Below, one piece after another: positions 61,960-64,000 of a stretch of 64,000 bases of DNA. Source of the DNA: Actinomyces sp. HMSC035G02 (lineage in GTDB: Bacteria > Actinomycetota > Actinomycetes > Actinomycetales > Actinomycetaceae); contig KV835868.1 in NCBI GenBank assembly GCA_001838165.1, positions 72,256 through 136,255 on the forward strand, written 5' to 3'. Positions within the stretch are counted from its first letter, which is position 1. Each line of letters opens with the position of its first letter. Position numbers and translations under genes: made by a program. The notes under the pieces were generated by a model. That model was not told the DNA's origin, ran no database searches, and saw only the letters and a list, made by a program, of their open reading frames with translations.

Positions 61960-64000
61960 GCCCGACACAGCGCTCCGTCGGTGTGATCCTTGTCACAAGG
62001 GGAGAGGCACCGCTCACCCAGTCCGTACTGCGGGCCATCGAGAATCAATCGGTGGCCCCGCGTTCGTTGACCATCATCGACGTCGCAGGACGTCACGTCA
62101 CCCCTTTCCCCGCTGATCGAGTACCCGACGGTGCCGTGCTCGTCCGCGTCGGTCGTGCCCGCAACCTCGGCGATGCGATCCGTCGTGCTCAGGCACAGGG
62201 GGCCCCCTTCACCTCGGAGCAGTGGTGGTGGATCCTGCACGAGGACAGCGCCCCCGAGTCCGAGTGCCTCGACGAACTCATTCAGGCCGCCGCCGTCGGT
62301 AGGACCGTCGGAGCTGTCGGCGTCAAGCAGATGAGCTGGGACGGCAACCGCCTCCTCGAACTCGGAATCTTCGCCACGGCCAGCGCCCGCCGACTCGAGC
62401 GCATCGGTGATGACGACATCGACCAGGGCCAGCACGATGGCACGAGCGACGTCCTCGGTGTCGGCACCGCCGGTCTGTTCATCAGTGCCGAGGCCTACGA
62501 GGCCGTCGGCGGATTCGATCCCGCGCTCGGCCCCTTCGGTGACGGCCTCGACCTGGGACGGCGTCTGCACCTCGCCGGCTATCGCGTGATCGTGGCCCCC
62601 AAGGCGCGCGTGCGTCACGCCCGCGTCTCCCTCTACTCCGGCTTTGACGCTGCTTCGGAGACGGACCGTAGCGAACCGACGGGGGATGTCTCCGACGCCC
62701 TCGTCGATGGTAACGACGCGACTGATGGATCGTTCCGCAAGCGCCGCTATGCGCAGATGTACAACTGGTGCAAGGCTGTGCCCGCCCTTGTCCTGCCGTT
62801 CCTGGCGCTGTGGCTCCTCGTGTGGAGCCCCGCCCGCGCCCTGGGGCGTATCCTGACGGGCCGAGCCTCGCTGGCTCTGCCCGAAATCGGCGCCCTCGTG
62901 TCCCTGATTGGTGCGACCCCGCGTCTGCTGGCGGGACGTGCGCGCGCGGCTCAGACGCGCCGCGTTCCCCGCTCGGCCCTACGTGCGCTTGAGACGGCTC
63001 CCGGCTTGCTGCGCAAGGAACCCGCGGGCGTGGATGAAGACGAGCACGGAGAACGGATCGATCCGCTCGTCGTCGCCTCGATGCGGCGCTACCGCGTCCG
63101 CTCGGCATCAACTGCCCTCGGGCTCCTCATCATGACTGCCACCATGGCAACCATGCAGTGGTGGGGTACGGCGACCGGCCTCGTGGGCGGTGCCTGGGTG
63201 TCCCTGCCCTCCTCATGGTCCGAGCTGTGGGGAGCCGCGTGGTCCGCATGGATTCCGGGCGGCGACGGATACGCTGGCGGGGCCGACCCGCTGACGATCC
63301 TCATGGCGATTCTCAGCGCTCCGTTCGCGCCCATGGGCGTTACCCCGGGAGCGCTCGCCACCTTCCTGCTGGTCGCGTCGACGCCAATTGCCGCGATGCT
63401 GGCGTGGATTCCCTCGCGCGCGCTCACCTCGTCCCTGCGCGTGCGCTTCCTCGTGTCCCTTGCGTGGTCTTTGGCCCCCTCACTGCTCATGAGCGCCACG
63501 CACGGCGTTCTCGCCGCGACGCTCGCGCACGCAGCTCTGCCGGCGTTTGCCGCATACTGCGTGGGCCAGCCGAAGCCTCTGCTGGTCGCCGGTGCCGGCG
63601 GCGTCGATGAGGCCCCGCTGCGCCCCCGCGGAATCAACGGCGGATGCGCGGCTCTCGCCCTCGTCGCCCTGGCCTGCTGCGTCCCCTGGATGCTCCCGCT
63701 GGGTGCGGCTGTGCTGGCGTGGCGCTCGCGTCGTTCTCTCCTCGCAGCGCTGCCCGCCCTCGTCCTCCTCGTCCCCACCTACGTCTCGATCGCGGCGCGT
63801 CCCTCGGCCTGGCCGGCGCTCGCCTCGACGAGCGGGGGAGTCCACGCCTACACGCGCTCCGACTCGTGGATGGCGATGCTCGGCATGCCCGCCGCGCCGT
63901 CAACGCCGCTTGAGGCGGTTGCGCTGTGCATTATCGGAGCCGGCGTGATTGCCGCCGCGGGCATCGCTCTCCTGCGCCTGCGCACTCGCTTCGCCGCACT
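61956..64000 (+). CDS. Glycosyltransferase family 2 membrane protein, partial (runs off window)
   Basis: An uninterrupted frame of at least 681 codons to the window end. The TTG at 61956 overlaps the whiB stop (TTGA); GTG at 61983 is the alternative. N-terminal GT-A domain (about 1-260): SVGVILVTRGEAPLTQS, WWWILHEDSAPE (DxD-like), GTAGLFISAEAYEAVGGFDP and FGDGLDLGRRLHLAGYRV. From about residue 265 several membrane helices follow (VPALVLPFLALWLLVW, then further blocks). Likely a wall-polymer transferase co-expressed with whiB. The C-terminus is outside the window. Confidence 0.85.
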   Translation, partial: MSPTQRSVGVILVTRGEAPLTQSVLRAIENQSVAPRSLTIIDVAGRHVTPFPADRVPDGAVLVRVGRARNLGDAIRRAQAQGAPFTSEQWWWILHEDSAPESECLDELIQAAAVGRTVGAVGVKQMSWDGNRLLELGIFATASARRLERIGDDDIDQGQHDGTSDVLGVGTAGLFISAEAYEAVGGFDPALGPFGDGLDLGRRLHLAGYRVIVAPKARVRHARVSLYSGFDAASETDRSEPTGDVSDALVDGNDATDGSFRKRRYAQMYNWCKAVPALVLPFLALWLLVWSPARALGRILTGRASLALPEIGALVSLIGATPRLLAGRARAAQTRRVPRSALRALETAPGLLRKEPAGVDEDEHGERIDPLVVASMRRYRVRSASTALGLLIMTATMATMQWWGTATGLVGGAWVSLPSSWSELWGAAWSAWIPGGDGYAGGADPLTILMAILSAPFAPMGVTPGALATFLLVASTPIAAMLAWIPSRALTSSLRVRFLVSLAWSLAPSLLMSATHGVLAATLAHAALPAFAAYCVGQPKPLLVAGAGGVDEAPLRPRGINGGCAALALVALACCVPWMLPLGAAVLAWRSRRSLLAALPALVLLVPTYVSIAARPSAWPALASTSGGVHAYTRSDSWMAMLGMPAAPSTPLEAVALCIIGAGVIAAAGIALLRLRTRFAA

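Overview
The window is high-GC, gene-dense actinobacterial DNA. A WhiB regulator, a DUF3107 protein, an AdnA/AdnB helicase-nuclease pair, a TIGR03089 protein and many ATGA start/stop overlaps point to Actinomycetales. The inositol, fucosidase and phosphorylcholine gene sets suggest an oral or mucosal Actinomycetaceae, perhaps Actinomyces/Schaalia. That placement is inference; there is no rRNA in the window. No tRNA, rRNA, CRISPR array, transposase or integrase was seen.

Layout. (1) 0.1-2.1 kb: a YtrA-type GntR regulator with its own ABC transporter. (2) 2.1-5.3 kb: accessory genes (membrane AlbA_2 protein, ankyrin-like protein, AT-richer membrane protein of unknown role). (3) 5.3-6.0 kb: a non-coding array of four palindromic units. 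Each unit uses its own short 'word', repeated in both orientations; a fifth, unlinked block lies at 33.0 kb. (4) 6.1-15.8 kb: conserved core with DEAD-box helicase, ferritin-like protein, DUF3107 protein and AdnA-AdnB. (5) 15.8-20.7 kb: sugar ABC importer plus GH29 alpha-L-fucosidase. (6) 20.9-32.7 kb: myo-inositol catabolism (iolE, iolG, a transaldolase-family gene, a GntR/UTRA regulator, iolC, iolB, iolD, iolA/mmsA and an iolT-like transporter). One palindrome related to TTGTCnnGACAA stands in front of four transcription units, so the regulon can be read from the DNA.

(7) 33.5-60.7 kb: a large cell-surface glycan region. It holds a phosphorylcholine (lic) operon on the minus strand: a LicC-LicA fusion with an N-terminal winged helix, a LicB-like permease, two LicD transferases, a flippase and a glycosyltransferase. 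It also holds a plus-strand operon with an epimerase, an RgpF-type protein, an acyltransferase, an AlgX-like protein and a Wzm/Wzt ABC exporter with a glycan-recognition domain. Further glycosyltransferases, two 517-residue DUF2142-like membrane proteins and rmlB complete it. Next to the exporter is a secreted NlpC/P60 hydrolase carrying choline-binding-type repeats. One locus therefore encodes both putative phosphorylcholine decoration and a putative reader of it. (8) 60.7-64.0 kb: TIGR03089 protein, WhiB regulator, and a glycosyltransferase-membrane protein that runs off the window end.

Most promising leads: the word-swapping palindrome array, the phosphorylcholine writer/reader locus, the iol operator regulon with a transaldolase where an aldolase is expected, and AdnA with a degenerate ATP-binding loop.
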